Assembly: GCA_947168335.1 (NCBI GenBank)
Contig: CAMVLM010000002.1
Location: forward strand, 1-64,000
From: an uncultured Butyrivibrio sp.
Lineage (GTDB): Bacteria > Bacillota > Clostridia > Lachnospirales > Lachnospiraceae
DNA length: 64,000 nucleotides
Reading direction: 5' to 3'
Below, in pieces: positions 29,304 to 39,659 of this stretch; position 1 is the first letter of the stretch, and every line of letters starts with the position of its first letter. Both the position numbers and the translations under genes were made by a program. The notes under the pieces were generated by a model. The model searched no databases. It saw only the letters and a program-made list of their open reading frames with translations, and was not told the origin of the DNA.

Positions 29304-32270
29304 CTACAACAGTTCCAGTAATTTTTCCCTATCCACAAGACCAATGTATTTTCCCACCAGTTCAAACTTTTCTTTAAGTTCAGAAGGAACCTTATACCCT
29401 GACAGCATCTTATAGATTTCAGCCACATTATCGTAGTCAAAAGCTTCCATTAACTCCTTCATATCCCTGAAAGCATTTTGGAGCTCTTCCGCTGAAATCT
29501 CAGGTCTTGTATCCTCATCCTTTTTATCAGCCTTAAGGTGTTCCTCGTAGCTTTCAAGAAGCTTTAGAATTTCCGGCGTCTTTTCCTTTATCTCATCTGT
29601 CTTGTCCGCATTTCCGCATTCCTCAAGATAAGCCGCCTTTTCAGAAAGCTCACCTGCTCCTATTATCCTGGCTGAGCTCTTAAGTGCATGAACCTGTATG
29701 GTATAGTTTCTGATATCTCCTGCCTCTTCGTATTCACGTATGAGCCTGAGCTTCTCCGGAATGTTATCCCTAAAATCAGAAATAACACTCTCCACCAGTT
29801 CCTCACCGCCACAGTTTTTGATTGCCTCCTCGATATTTATGCCTGTGTATTTTGAAAGTTCATCCCGGTAACTGCTAGTCTTTTGCACATCAGCATCATC
29901 TGTATCAAAGCCGTCTTCTCCTGATCTGATCACTTTCTCCGGAGGAAGATTCTCCATGAGCATCTTCTCCAGCCTGTCTGCATCTATAGGCTTTGACAGA
30001 TAATCCTGAAATCCGGCATCAAGGTAGGTCTGCCTTGCTCCTGAAACCGCATTGGCGGTAAGAGCTATACATACAGTGTTTTTGTTGAGATTTCCCGGCA
30101 GCTCCTTCATGGCTTCAAGAGTCTCAATTCCATCCATTTCAGGCATTCTGTGATCCAGGAAAATCATATCATACGTATTCTTCTGAACCAGTTGCAGCGT
30201 TTCCTTTCCGCTTTCGGCAGTATCAACCTGAACCTTTGTCTTTTTCAAAAGTCCCAGTATTACAGTCAGGTTCATCTTGGTATCATCTACCACAAGGATT
30301 TTTGCATCAGGAGCGTGGAAGCTTTCCTTATACTTCTTGCGCTGTCCAATAGTTTCTTTATATCTTGCCTCAAAATCACCGATTCCTTCCCATTCCACAA
30401 CCTTCTGATCAACAGTAAAGGAAAAATCCGAACCCTCTCCGTAAACGCTGTTTACCATAAGTCTTGTGTCCATCATTGCAAGGAGCTTTTTGACAATGCT
30501 CATTCCAAGTCCGGTGCCCTCAATGGTACGGTTTCTTATCTCCTCTATTCTTTCAAAAGGTGAATAGAGCTTATTTATATCTTCTTCCTTTATTCCTATT
30601 CCGGTGTCAATTACCCGCACAGTGAGCGCTATTGTTTCCTCATCCTTTTTTTCATAGGCAAAGCAAAGCTCCACAGAACCTTCCTGAGTATACTTTACAG
30701 CGTTAGTCAGAATATTGGTTGCACATTGTTTTATCCTGATCTCATCACCAAAAAGCATATCGGGAATACTCTCATCCACGGTAATCTTAAATTCCAGATT
30801 CTTATTTGCAGCTCTCTGGGCAATCATATTAACAAGATCATTGACCACAGAGCTTAATCTGTACTGTACAGGAAGTATTTCCATTTTTCCTGCTTCTATC
30901 TTGGAAAAATCCAGGATATCATTTACAAGTGACAGCAGAGTACTTCCCGCGCTCTCTATGGTGGTCGCATATTCAAGTGTCTGAGGTTCTTCACTTTCCC
31001 TCAGTATCATCTCATTCATTCCAAGAACAGCATTAATAGGCGTCCTTATCTCATGTGACATATTGGAAAGGAATGATGATTTTGCCTCACTTGCAGCCTC
31101 CGCCACGCGAAGGTCCTCTTTAAGCTTCTGCTCTTCTTTTATCTGCTCAATGTATCCCGTCACATCATTAAGAGTTATCAGGGTTGAATAATAAAGTGTC
31201 GTTATCTCGTCATGTGTATTTATAGGATTATCCCTTAAAACCTGCATATACTCTGTCCGGTTTTCATCTGTGGTGTCCGTGAAATTGAGCATATAGTCAG
31301 ATAGCTGTCCTATAGGGGAAGCAATTCTCATTTTCGTATAAAAATTGATCATTGAGGCAACAGGAATCGCTATACTCATTTCCATCAAAAGCATCTTGAT
31401 ACTAAAGGACATACCATAGTCATTAAACCGAAATACAGCTTTTTCTTCAGACATGGTGCCTCCACCCATATTTGCATTAACCATCTCCCTTATTTCCGGG
31501 AAAAGAAGATCGACAAACAGAATAGAAAAAGCACACAAAAGCAAAGCTTCAAGAATGATTATAAAAGTGATCCTGACGCTTAACTGATTCTTCCTTACGC
31601 TTTTCTGAAAAACAAGATCCTCAACATACTCCCTTGTATATCCGTATCCGAGAGGGAAAATGCACTTTATAATATCCGGAAACTTATTAAAAAAAAGATA
31701 AAGAGCCACACAGCAGATAATATTGCTCTCCAGAATATCCAGGGCATTATGAAAAATAAATATACTCTTAACAACCGATTCTCCAAATCTTCTGTTGGCT
31801 ATATAGTTTCCGCACACGCCATTTATAAGCAGCATACTTGCAAATCCTGTTAAAAATGCCAGTACTGTCTTTGTTTTGGTCCTGAACCACCTGTACTGGG
31901 AAAACATTGAATACAGGAACATGGCTATCATGAACGGTGTCATAAGATATGCCCTGTCAGCATTGAGGATAAGTGCGGTTATGAATAATGCCAGATACAG
32001 ATTCAATGAATATAAATATCCGTAAAGAGCAGAAAAAATAATAAACGGAATTGCTGAAATATCAGTCAGGATACCAGAAGCACCGTTTAATTTCGCCGAC
32101 TTGACATTTACTGATAAAAGCTGATTAAAAATAACTATTCTTACCATGAGGTATGCAAGAAACAAAGCAAAAAGGAACCTTAACAGAATCAGATACCATT
32201 TCTTGCGAAAGCTCCGTAGACCCGTGTCATTCTGTATTTTTACATTCATCTGCTTATTTAAAAATCTCAT
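29304..32270 (-). CDS. Hybrid sensor histidine kinase (multi-TM, HisKA, HATPase, REC, HPt)
   Basis: SFLSNMSHEIRTPINAVLGM, NILTNAVKYTQEG, DTGIGIKEEDINKLYSPF, GTGLGMSIVKKL, ILVVDDTKMNL...FLDHRMPEMDG, HPt VHALKSSARIIGA. Confidence 0.94.
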   Translation of the reverse strand: MRFLNKQMNVKIQNDTGLRSFRKKWYLILLRFLFALFLAYLMVRIVIFNQLLSVNVKSAKLNGASGILTDISAIPFIIFSALYGYLYSLNLYLALFITALILNADRAYLMTPFMIAMFLYSMFSQYRWFRTKTKTVLAFLTGFASMLLINGVCGNYIANRRFGESVVKSIFIFHNALDILESNIICCVALYLFFNKFPDIIKCIFPLGYGYTREYVEDLVFQKSVRKNQLSVRITFIIILEALLLCAFSILFVDLLFPEIREMVNANMGGGTMSEEKAVFRFNDYGMSFSIKMLLMEMSIAIPVASMINFYTKMRIASPIGQLSDYMLNFTDTTDENRTEYMQVLRDNPINTHDEITTLYYSTLITLNDVTGYIEQIKEEQKLKEDLRVAEAASEAKSSFLSNMSHEIRTPINAVLGMNEMILRESEEPQTLEYATTIESAGSTLLSLVNDILDFSKIEAGKMEILPVQYRLSSVVNDLVNMIAQRAANKNLEFKITVDESIPDMLFGDEIRIKQCATNILTNAVKYTQEGSVELCFAYEKKDEETIALTVRVIDTGIGIKEEDINKLYSPFERIEEIRNRTIEGTGLGMSIVKKLLAMMDTRLMVNSVYGEGSDFSFTVDQKVVEWEGIGDFEARYKETIGQRKKYKESFHAPDAKILVVDDTKMNLTVILGLLKKTKVQVDTAESGKETLQLVQKNTYDMIFLDHRMPEMDGIETLEAMKELPGNLNKNTVCIALTANAVSGARQTYLDAGFQDYLSKPIDADRLEKMLMENLPPEKVIRSGEDGFDTDDADVQKTSSYRDELSKYTGINIEEAIKNCGGEELVESVISDFRDNIPEKLRLIREYEEAGDIRNYTIQVHALKSSARIIGAGELSEKAAYLEECGNADKTDEIKEKTPEILKLLESYEEHLKADKKDEDTRPEISAEELQNAFRDMKELMEAFDYDNVAEIYKMLSGYKVPSELKEKFELVGKYIGLVDREKLLELL

Positions 32271-32464
32271 AGCACCATCCCTGCGTTTTACGCATATTTC
32301 ACTTGGCGTATCCACCTTAATCTTACCAAACACCTCTTTTTCATAAAATTATAATATTGTTGTAATTTCGTTAAAAAACTATTAAATCTGTTTATATTTA
32401 AGATCATATATGGCTATAATTATCGTGATATCAAAGGTCTGTTTTCTCCTCGAGGAGGTTTTTT

Positions 32465-33307
32465 ATGGACACGATTCTTCTGAATAATAAAACACAAATC
32501 CCCATGCAGGCTTTTGGAGTCAGAGGGCTCACCGATCCGGATATATGTGAGCAGGTATGTCTTTATTCCATCAAAAGTGGTTTCAGAAATATTGATACTT
32601 CTCCCCTTTATCACAATGAAAAATCCATAGGAATTGTCATTTCGGAATGCAGTGTTCCAAGGCAGGAGCTGTACATCTCCTCCAAGGTTTATCCCAGAAA
32701 TTACAAAAAAGGAGTTGAAAGATCCATTGAAAAAACTTTAAAAAACTTAAGAACCGATTACCTTGATCTTCTGCTTATCCAGACGCCTTTGTGCGGCGAT
32801 TGGAAAAATGCATGGAGAGCCATGGAACGGGCTGTTGATGAGAAAATAGTCAGATCTATCGGCGTATGCAATTTCATCACAAGACATATTATTGATGAGC
32901 TTGTAAACATCGCAAATATCCCACCATGTGTTGATCAGGTTGAATGTCATCCCTTCTTGCAGCAAAACAGATTACGAGAAAAATTAAACATGGAAAATAT
33001 CCGGCTTGAAGCATGGTATCCATTAGGGCATGGCAAATCGCTTCTTTTAAACAATCCGGTTCTTCTTGATATAGCCACGGCTCATCATACCACCAGTGCT
33101 CAGGTAATACTGAGATGGCACCTTCAGATGGGAAATATTGCGATTGTCGGTTCCTCCAATCCGGACCATATTCGCAGAAATCTCCATCTTGAAAGCTTCA
33201 CCCTTTCACCTGAAGATATAGAGCTTATCTCCTCCCTTGATATTGGCAGAAACCTTTATCGAATGCCCAAACCGCTTCAGCAATTCGGTTATTCTTTTGC
33301 ACGTTGA
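32465..33307 (+). CDS. Aldo/keto reductase
   Basis: MQAFGVRG, NIDTSPLYHNEKSIG, ISSKVYP, DYLDLLLIQTP, VDQVECHPFLQQ, IVGSSNPDHIRRNL. Confidence 0.9.
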   Translation: MDTILLNNKTQIPMQAFGVRGLTDPDICEQVCLYSIKSGFRNIDTSPLYHNEKSIGIVISECSVPRQELYISSKVYPRNYKKGVERSIEKTLKNLRTDYLDLLLIQTPLCGDWKNAWRAMERAVDEKIVRSIGVCNFITRHIIDELVNIANIPPCVDQVECHPFLQQNRLREKLNMENIRLEAWYPLGHGKSLLLNNPVLLDIATAHHTTSAQVILRWHLQMGNIAIVGSSNPDHIRRNLHLESFTLSPEDIELISSLDIGRNLYRMPKPLQQFGYSFAR

Positions 33308-33311
33308 TCCA

Positions 33312-33347
33312 AACCCACATCCACAGGATGTGGGTTATCTTTTTTTC
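33312..33347 (+). terminator. Intrinsic terminator of the aldo/keto reductase gene
   Basis: AACCCACATCC-ac-AGGATGTGGGTT then ATCTTTTTTT. Confidence 0.85.
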
Positions 33348-33380
33348 GACAAATTTTATTTTTATTTAAGACATATTTTT

Positions 33381-33417
33381 CTAATTCTAAATGTCCATGT
33401 GATACATTTAGAATTAG
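33381..33417. promoter_or_regulatory. 14-bp perfect inverted repeat upstream of the MCP gene (operator or leader hairpin)
   Basis: CTAATTCTAAATGT-ccatgtgat-ACATTTAGAATTAG, about 40 nt before the MCP ATG. Confidence 0.65.
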
Positions 33418-33458
33418 AGTGATACTGCTTTTTTTTGCAGATACAGGAGGGATGCAAC

Positions 33459-35465
33459 ATGAGTGAAAAAGGCACAACAGAAGTAAAACTTCGCAAATCA
33501 GGCAAGATAAGGAACAAACTGCTTATTTTCATTGTTCCTATCGTTGTACTTACCATTATTGCTCTGGTTTTCATCGCATCATATCTCTCTGAGAAGAGAA
33601 TGACTGAAATGGCCACATCAGAGCTTAATTCATCATTGTCAAATCAGGCTGACAATATCGAAGCCTGGCTTGATGACAATCTTCAGTTTTTTGCTACTGC
33701 AAAACAGACAATTGAGGGCTTAAATCCTGATGATGAAGAGCTTCAGAAGATTCTTGATTCCTACTACGGATACAATAAGAATTCACCTGAAGGTCTTAGA
33801 ATCGGTACAGCCGACGGTGCTTTGTACAAAGCATCTGCATCCGAACTTGAAGAAAAAGATGTAGCTTCTTCCGAATGGTTCAGGCAGGGTCTTACAAGAG
33901 TAAACATGGCTTACGGAACAGCCTATAAAAATGCTGAAGGCAGCAACGTTATCAGTGCCTCCGGTATAGTTAACTATGGTGATGACTCGATCAAGGTTAT
34001 CGCAGCAGACGTTACTCTGGACAAGATCAGCATTATCGTTAATTCAGGTGTAAAAATGACTGATGCAAGTTCATTCCTTGTAGACACCAACGATAATACT
34101 ATCCTTGCACACAGAGACAAGTCACTTGTTTCAACAACACTGTCCGATACAAGCGACAACAAACTTCTTGCAGGTATAGCAACTGCTATTACAGAGAGAA
34201 ACTTCACATCTCTGACAATAGGCTCATACATGGTTGCCCTTAAGCAGATACAGGGAACTGACTGGGTTCTTGTTTCTTATATTCCTACAAAAGTTATTCT
34301 CTCAAGTGTTCAGCAGCTTGCAAATTACCTTATGATCACAGGTATCATTTCAGTTGTGATCATTATCCTTCTGATACTGTTCGTAGTTCAGAAGGTTGTT
34401 GCACCTCTCTCACATATATCAGAAAACATCTCAGCAATGTCATCCGGTGACTTCACAATTGAAGTTAAATCCGAGAGCAATGATGAGATTGGCATAATGG
34501 GTGCCAGAATGAGAGATTTCGTTCAGAGCATGCGCCATATGCTGACAAGTATCAGCGAAGAATCCGACAAACTTAAACAGGAATCCGAGACCAGTGATGA
34601 GGTATCAAAGAGCATGTATGATGCATCACAGTCACAGGCTGAAGCCATGCAGCAGCTAAATGAGACTGTGGATCAGCTGGCTGTCGCGGTTAACGATATC
34701 GCACAGAACGCCACTACTCTTGCTACCGTAGTTGCTGATACCAGAGAAAACAGTGAAAAAGCCGACGCCAGCATGAAGGAAACCGTAAAGATTTCCCAGA
34801 AGGGCCGCGAAGACATGGAAAAACTCAGCCATGCCATGGACGGAATCCAGGATGCAAATACAAGACTTGTTGGCTCAATAAACAAAGTTGGAACAGCATC
34901 TGAAGAGATTACAAACATCGTCAGCATGATCGGAGAGATTGCAGAAGAAACCAATCTCCTGTCACTCAATGCTTCAATTGAAGCAGCAAGAGCAGGCGAT
35001 GCAGGAAAAGGCTTTGCAGTTGTTGCTACACAGATCGGTAAGCTGGCACAGACAAGTGCTGAAAGTGCAACCAATATTTCAAACCTCATTGAGGAGGTTC
35101 ACAAGCTTATTGATGAAGCTGTCGGTCAGGCCAACGCCAGCGCTGAAAGCATTGAAAAGAACAGTGATCTTATTCATATAGCCGTTGATACTTTTGATCA
35201 GATTTATAATAATATCCAGGCATCTAACGACTGCATCGAAGAAATGATCAGAGACGTAGAAAAGGTTGACGACGTTGCTACCAACGTAGCAGCTATATCT
35301 GAAGAGCAGGCAGCAAGTGCTGATGAGATTCTTGCCACATCACAGAACATGGTTGAGCAGGCTAAGAATATTTCCTCAAACAGCCAGGATGTTGCCAACA
35401 ACTCACACGAGCTGGCAAATACATCTGAGACTCTTTCGTCTCATGTTCAGCAGTTCAAGATTTGA
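33459..35465 (+). CDS. Methyl-accepting chemotaxis protein with dCache-like sensor
   Basis: Two TM segments, extracellular double-Cache-like region, HAMP, signalling tip [48 protein letters not shown]. Confidence 0.94.
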   Translation: MSEKGTTEVKLRKSGKIRNKLLIFIVPIVVLTIIALVFIASYLSEKRMTEMATSELNSSLSNQADNIEAWLDDNLQFFATAKQTIEGLNPDDEELQKILDSYYGYNKNSPEGLRIGTADGALYKASASELEEKDVASSEWFRQGLTRVNMAYGTAYKNAEGSNVISASGIVNYGDDSIKVIAADVTLDKISIIVNSGVKMTDASSFLVDTNDNTILAHRDKSLVSTTLSDTSDNKLLAGIATAITERNFTSLTIGSYMVALKQIQGTDWVLVSYIPTKVILSSVQQLANYLMITGIISVVIIILLILFVVQKVVAPLSHISENISAMSSGDFTIEVKSESNDEIGIMGARMRDFVQSMRHMLTSISEESDKLKQESETSDEVSKSMYDASQSQAEAMQQLNETVDQLAVAVNDIAQNATTLATVVADTRENSEKADASMKETVKISQKGREDMEKLSHAMDGIQDANTRLVGSINKVGTASEEITNIVSMIGEIAEETNLLSLNASIEAARAGDAGKGFAVVATQIGKLAQTSAESATNISNLIEEVHKLIDEAVGQANASAESIEKNSDLIHIAVDTFDQIYNNIQASNDCIEEMIRDVEKVDDVATNVAAISEEQAASADEILATSQNMVEQAKNISSNSQDVANNSHELANTSETLSSHVQQFKI

Positions 35466-35480
35466 TGAGGAGGCGCTATT

Positions 35481-36476
35481 GTGAAGAAGAATATTTTTAC
35501 TAAAATCATAAGCATCGTCGCAGTATCAATCTTTACAGCAATGACTGTACTTGGATGCGGTTCGGGATCATCATCCTCATCTTCTTCCGGAGGTGGTTCA
35601 AAGGTACTGTTCATAATTCCGGACCTGAATGATACTTTCAGAAAAACTCTGGCTGATGCCATTATTGCTCAGGGATCGTCTCTGGGTGTATCTATCGATA
35701 TGGTAGAAACTGCAGGCTCTCTGGACTCTGAAATTGAACTTATCAGTTCTGCAGCATCTAAAGGTTATGGCGCAGTAATCTGCAGACCTTCAGATAACTC
35801 AACTGCTCTGCAGCTCAATGTGGCATCCAACAACATACCTATCATTTATGTTAACAATCAGCCTTCTGATGATCATCTGACAGCTGATAAATACATCTAT
35901 GTAGGTTCAGCCGAGGAACAGGCAGGCCAGTATCAGGCAGAATATGTAGCCAAAAAACTTGGCACGAAGTCAATGAATGTGATAATCTTTGAAGGAGAGA
36001 AAGGCCATTCAGCAACAATCGGCAGATCCTCCGCTGTAAAATACACACTTAAAAATCTCGGAGTAGATGCCAACTATGTATTCGTTGATTACGCAAACTG
36101 GTCCGATACAGAAGCTGCTGCAAAATTCGGTGTTTTCTTAAAAACAGGTCAGACCGTTGATGCAGTCTTCTGCAACAACGATACAATGGCACTTGGTGTA
36201 ATACAGGCCATGAAAGATAACGGCATTGATTATTCCAAAATTCCGGTTGCAGGTGTAGATGCAACAGCCGACGGCTGTGCTTCAATTGCAGCAGGTGAAA
36301 TGGCATTTACAGTTCTTCAGAATGCCGATGGTCAGGCTGCTAAGGCGGTTGAAGCCGCAAAGATTCTGGCCGGCGGCGGAAGCATTGCTAATCTCGAAGG
36401 CGCAACCAAGGACCTTAAGTACGTTTGGGTTGATTTTGAACCCGTTGATTCCTCAAATGTAAGTAAATACAGATAA
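35481..36476 (+). CDS. Sugar-binding periplasmic lipoprotein (peripla_BP_4 type)
   Basis: GTG start after GAGGAGG; lipobox TVLGCG; PDLNDTFRKTLADAI, FCNNDTMALGVIQAMKDNG, GVDATADG. Confidence 0.9.
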   Translation: MKKNIFTKIISIVAVSIFTAMTVLGCGSGSSSSSSSGGGSKVLFIIPDLNDTFRKTLADAIIAQGSSLGVSIDMVETAGSLDSEIELISSAASKGYGAVICRPSDNSTALQLNVASNNIPIIYVNNQPSDDHLTADKYIYVGSAEEQAGQYQAEYVAKKLGTKSMNVIIFEGEKGHSATIGRSSAVKYTLKNLGVDANYVFVDYANWSDTEAAAKFGVFLKTGQTVDAVFCNNDTMALGVIQAMKDNGIDYSKIPVAGVDATADGCASIAAGEMAFTVLQNADGQAAKAVEAAKILAGGGSIANLEGATKDLKYVWVDFEPVDSSNVSKYR

Positions 36477-36486
36477 GGACAAAATT

Positions 36487-37488
36487 ATGAAGAATAAATA
36501 TTCTTCCGGATTTGTCTGTTTACTAATGACTGGTATTTTGCTTTTTTCTTCATTGACCGGCTGTAATCTTCAGGATTTTGACACAACGGAAAGTGATGTC
36601 AGGGTATTGTACCTTGTCACCAGTCTTGATGATGTTTACAGAAAAAAACTATCAAATGCCATAGTCAGGGCAGCAAGTGAAAACGGCGTGGATCTCGACA
36701 TGTACGAGACCCACGGAAATCCGGACACAGAAATTAAATACATAACCTCTGCCAGAGACAAAGGCTACAATGTTATTATATGCAGGCCGGGAGACAATTC
36801 CAGCGCACCGCTTATAAACAGATCCTCCAATGATCTGCCTATAATATACGTAAATAACCAGCCTGCCGAAGAGCATCTGGAGTCGGACAAATATATTTTT
36901 GTTGGTTCCAATGAACAGGATGCCGGAAAGTATCAGGCTGAATATGTTATATCAAGACTGGGCAAAGGTGCCATGAACGTGGTCATCCTTGAAGGAGAAA
37001 AGGGTCATTCCGCTACAGAAGGAAGAACCTATGCAGTAAAAGCCACACTTAAGAATAACGGTATAAACGCCAACTACATATATGTTGATTATGCCGACTG
37101 GTCTTACGATATTGCCAAGCAGAAATTTTCAAAATTTGCCAATTCAGATCAGGATGTAGACGCAGTCTTCTGCAACAATGACTCCATGGCACTTGGCGTT
37201 ATCGAAGCCATGAAGGAAAAAGGATTCGATTGCAGCAAAATACCGGTAGTTGGAGTTGATGCAACCCCCGAAGCGTGTCAGTCGATCAAGGACGGGGATA
37301 TGGCCTTCACAGTCTTTCAAAATGCTAATAAGCAGGGCTACAAGGCAATTGAAGCTGCAGTGGAATTTGCAAACGAAAATACTATTGCAGGAATCGAGGG
37401 CGCTACCTCGGACAGAAAGTATATATGGGTTGATTTTGAAGCTGTGACCCAGGACAATGTATATAAATATGAAAATGCTCTAAAATAA
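36487..37488 (+). CDS. Second sugar-binding lipoprotein, paralogue of the preceding gene
   Basis: Lipobox SLTGCN; FCNNDSMALGVIEAMKEKG, VVGVDATPEA; co-linear similarity to 35481-36476 throughout. Confidence 0.9.
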   Translation: MKNKYSSGFVCLLMTGILLFSSLTGCNLQDFDTTESDVRVLYLVTSLDDVYRKKLSNAIVRAASENGVDLDMYETHGNPDTEIKYITSARDKGYNVIICRPGDNSSAPLINRSSNDLPIIYVNNQPAEEHLESDKYIFVGSNEQDAGKYQAEYVISRLGKGAMNVVILEGEKGHSATEGRTYAVKATLKNNGINANYIYVDYADWSYDIAKQKFSKFANSDQDVDAVFCNNDSMALGVIEAMKEKGFDCSKIPVVGVDATPEACQSIKDGDMAFTVFQNANKQGYKAIEAAVEFANENTIAGIEGATSDRKYIWVDFEAVTQDNVYKYENALK

Positions 37489-37526
37489 AACTTCCCACCA
37501 AGGCGTTACCTTAATGGGAAGTTTTT
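37487..37526. terminator. Intrinsic terminator between convergent genes
   Basis: AAAACTTCCCA...TGGGAAGTTTTT with inner AAGG...CCTT. Confidence 0.8.
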
Positions 37527-37530
37527 AATT

Positions 37531-38181
37531 TCAGTCAAATACATCTTCACCAAAGCGGACTTTTGCATATGCCTTAATCGCTTCAACGCATTTCTCAAAC
37601 CCGAGAACACCACTGTTTAAGCACAGGTCATAGTTTCTGGCATCAGTCCATTTTTTTCCGGTGTGATACTCGTAATACTCTGCTCTTGCCTTATCAATCT
37701 GGGCAATGAATTTCTCAAGATCTTTTCCGGTAAGGCTCTGTACTTTACCGGCTTCCTGCATAAGGAAATCATGATCCGCATGAACAAAAACCCTGAGGGC
37801 ATTATCATAATCCCTAAGAACAAAATCAGCGGCACGTCCAACTATAACGCAGGGCTCTCCTGCTTCTGCCAGGTGTCTGATTGCTGCTGCCTGATGACTG
37901 AAAATATTTTCATCAGAAGTAAAATCAGAATCTCCGGGTTTCCTGGTACTTCCGTCATAAATCCTGCTGCCTCTTGCAATTGAGAGCTTTGAGCCCCATT
38001 TACTTTTTACCTTTTCATCAGAATCAATAAAGAGCCCTTCATTGATTCCGCTAAGTTCTGAAGCAACTCTGGAAAGTTCCTTGTCATAATAGTGAATTCC
38101 CAGCTCATCAGCAAGCATCTTGCCGACTGTACGACCGCCACTACCATATTGTCTTGCAATTGTGATAACTATGTTTTTCAT
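37531..38181 (-). CDS. Cytidylate kinase-like family protein
   Basis: MKNIVITIARQYGSGGRTVGKMLADELGIHYYDKEL, CVIVGRAADFVLRD. Confidence 0.88.
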   Translation of the reverse strand: MKNIVITIARQYGSGGRTVGKMLADELGIHYYDKELSRVASELSGINEGLFIDSDEKVKSKWGSKLSIARGSRIYDGSTRKPGDSDFTSDENIFSHQAAAIRHLAEAGEPCVIVGRAADFVLRDYDNALRVFVHADHDFLMQEAGKVQSLTGKDLEKFIAQIDKARAEYYEYHTGKKWTDARNYDLCLNSGVLGFEKCVEAIKAYAKVRFGEDVFD

Positions 38182-38182
38182 T

Positions 38183-38893
38183 TTATTCCCCCAAATATGC
38201 CTTCTTTATGGACTCGTCGTTAAGAAGATCAGCGGCGTTTCCCTCTTTTACTATACTTCCTGTTTCAAGAACATAGGCTCTGTCTGCTATAGTGAGAGCT
38301 TTCTTCGCATTCTGCTCAACAAGAAGTACTGTAACACCGTCCTTGTTTACATCCTCTATTATACTAAATATCTCATTTACAAAAATAGGAGAAAGTCCCA
38401 TGGACGGCTCATCCATAAGGATTATATCAGGATGCGACATAAGTGCTCTTCCCATGGCAAGCATCTGCTGCTCACCACCTGAAAGAGTTCCGGCAACCTG
38501 ATCTTTTCTCTCTTCAAGTCTCGGAAATCTCTTATAGACCATCTCCAGTGTGGACTGAAATTCATCCGCATCGTTTCTTGTATATGCGCCCATCTTGAGG
38601 TTCTGAAGAACGGTCATATCAGCAAAGACTCTTCTTCCCTCAGGAACCTGTGCCATACCGAGAGCAACTGTTTTATGTCCCGGAAGATGTGTGATGTTTT
38701 TATCTTTATATGTTATAGTGCCGCTCTCAGGCTTAAGAAGTCCTGAAAGTGTATGAAGTGTTGTTGTTTTTCCTGCGCCGTTTGCTCCTATCAGAGCCAC
38801 GATCTCGCCCTTATCAACATGGAATGATATTCCCTTCAAGGCATTTATAACACCATAATTGACACTTAAATTTTCAACGTTTAGAAATGACAT
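38183..38893 (-). CDS. livF: Branched-chain amino acid ABC transporter ATPase LivF
   Basis: GANGAGKTTTLHTLSG, LSGGEQQMLAMGRALMSHPDIILMDEPSMGLSP. Confidence 0.95.
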   Translation of the reverse strand: MSFLNVENLSVNYGVINALKGISFHVDKGEIVALIGANGAGKTTTLHTLSGLLKPESGTITYKDKNITHLPGHKTVALGMAQVPEGRRVFADMTVLQNLKMGAYTRNDADEFQSTLEMVYKRFPRLEERKDQVAGTLSGGEQQMLAMGRALMSHPDIILMDEPSMGLSPIFVNEIFSIIEDVNKDGVTVLLVEQNAKKALTIADRAYVLETGSIVKEGNAADLLNDESIKKAYLGE

Positions 38894-38899
38894 AAAATC

Positions 38900-39658
38900 T
38901 CAGCCTCCCAAATATGCAGCAATGACCTCCAGGTCTGACAGAACAGCCTTGGTCTCGCCCTGCTTAAGTACTCTTCCGAAATTAAGAACCGTGAGTTTCT
39001 CACAAATTCCCGATACCAGCTTCATATCATGCTCGATAAGAAGAATTGTCATATCAAATTCCTTACGAACAAGTGCAATGGTATCCATAAGCTCTGCTGT
39101 CTCATTGGGGTTCATTCCGGCTGCAGGCTCATCAAGAAGAAGGAGCTTTGGTGATGTTGCCATAGCTCTTGCGATCTCCAGTTTTCTCTGTTTTCCGTAT
39201 GGAAGGTTGCTTGCAAGAGTATCCCTTTCCATATCCAGATCAAATACTTTAAGAAGCTTCATGGCTTCCTCATCCATCGCCTTCTCCATGGAGTGATATC
39301 TTCCGATATGAAGAACACCCTCAAGGCCGCTGTATTTGAATCTCTCGGTAAGTCCCACCTTGACATTATCAATTACAGACATCTGATGGAAAAGTCTTAT
39401 GTTCTGGAATGTACGGGCTATTCCCGCATGGTTTATCTCAATTGTATTTTTTCTGGTAATATCCTCACCATCAAGGCGGATAATACCTTCGTTGGGCTTA
39501 TAAACGCCTGTAAGCAGATTAAAAACAGTGGTTTTACCTGCACCATTGGGACCGATAAGTCCGTACAGCTCGCCCTTTTCTATTTCAAGATTAAAGTCAT
39601 CAACGGCTCTTAGTCCGCCGAATGCAATACTTAAATTATTTACCTGAAGTAAGCTCAT
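38900..39658 (-). CDS. livG: Branched-chain amino acid ABC transporter ATPase LivG
   Basis: GPNGAGKTTVFNLLTGVYKP, ARTFQNIRLF, LLLDEPAAGMNP. Confidence 0.95.
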   Translation of the reverse strand: MSLLQVNNLSIAFGGLRAVDDFNLEIEKGELYGLIGPNGAGKTTVFNLLTGVYKPNEGIIRLDGEDITRKNTIEINHAGIARTFQNIRLFHQMSVIDNVKVGLTERFKYSGLEGVLHIGRYHSMEKAMDEEAMKLLKVFDLDMERDTLASNLPYGKQRKLEIARAMATSPKLLLLDEPAAGMNPNETAELMDTIALVRKEFDMTILLIEHDMKLVSGICEKLTVLNFGRVLKQGETKAVLSDLEVIAAYLGG

Positions 39659-39659
39659 C

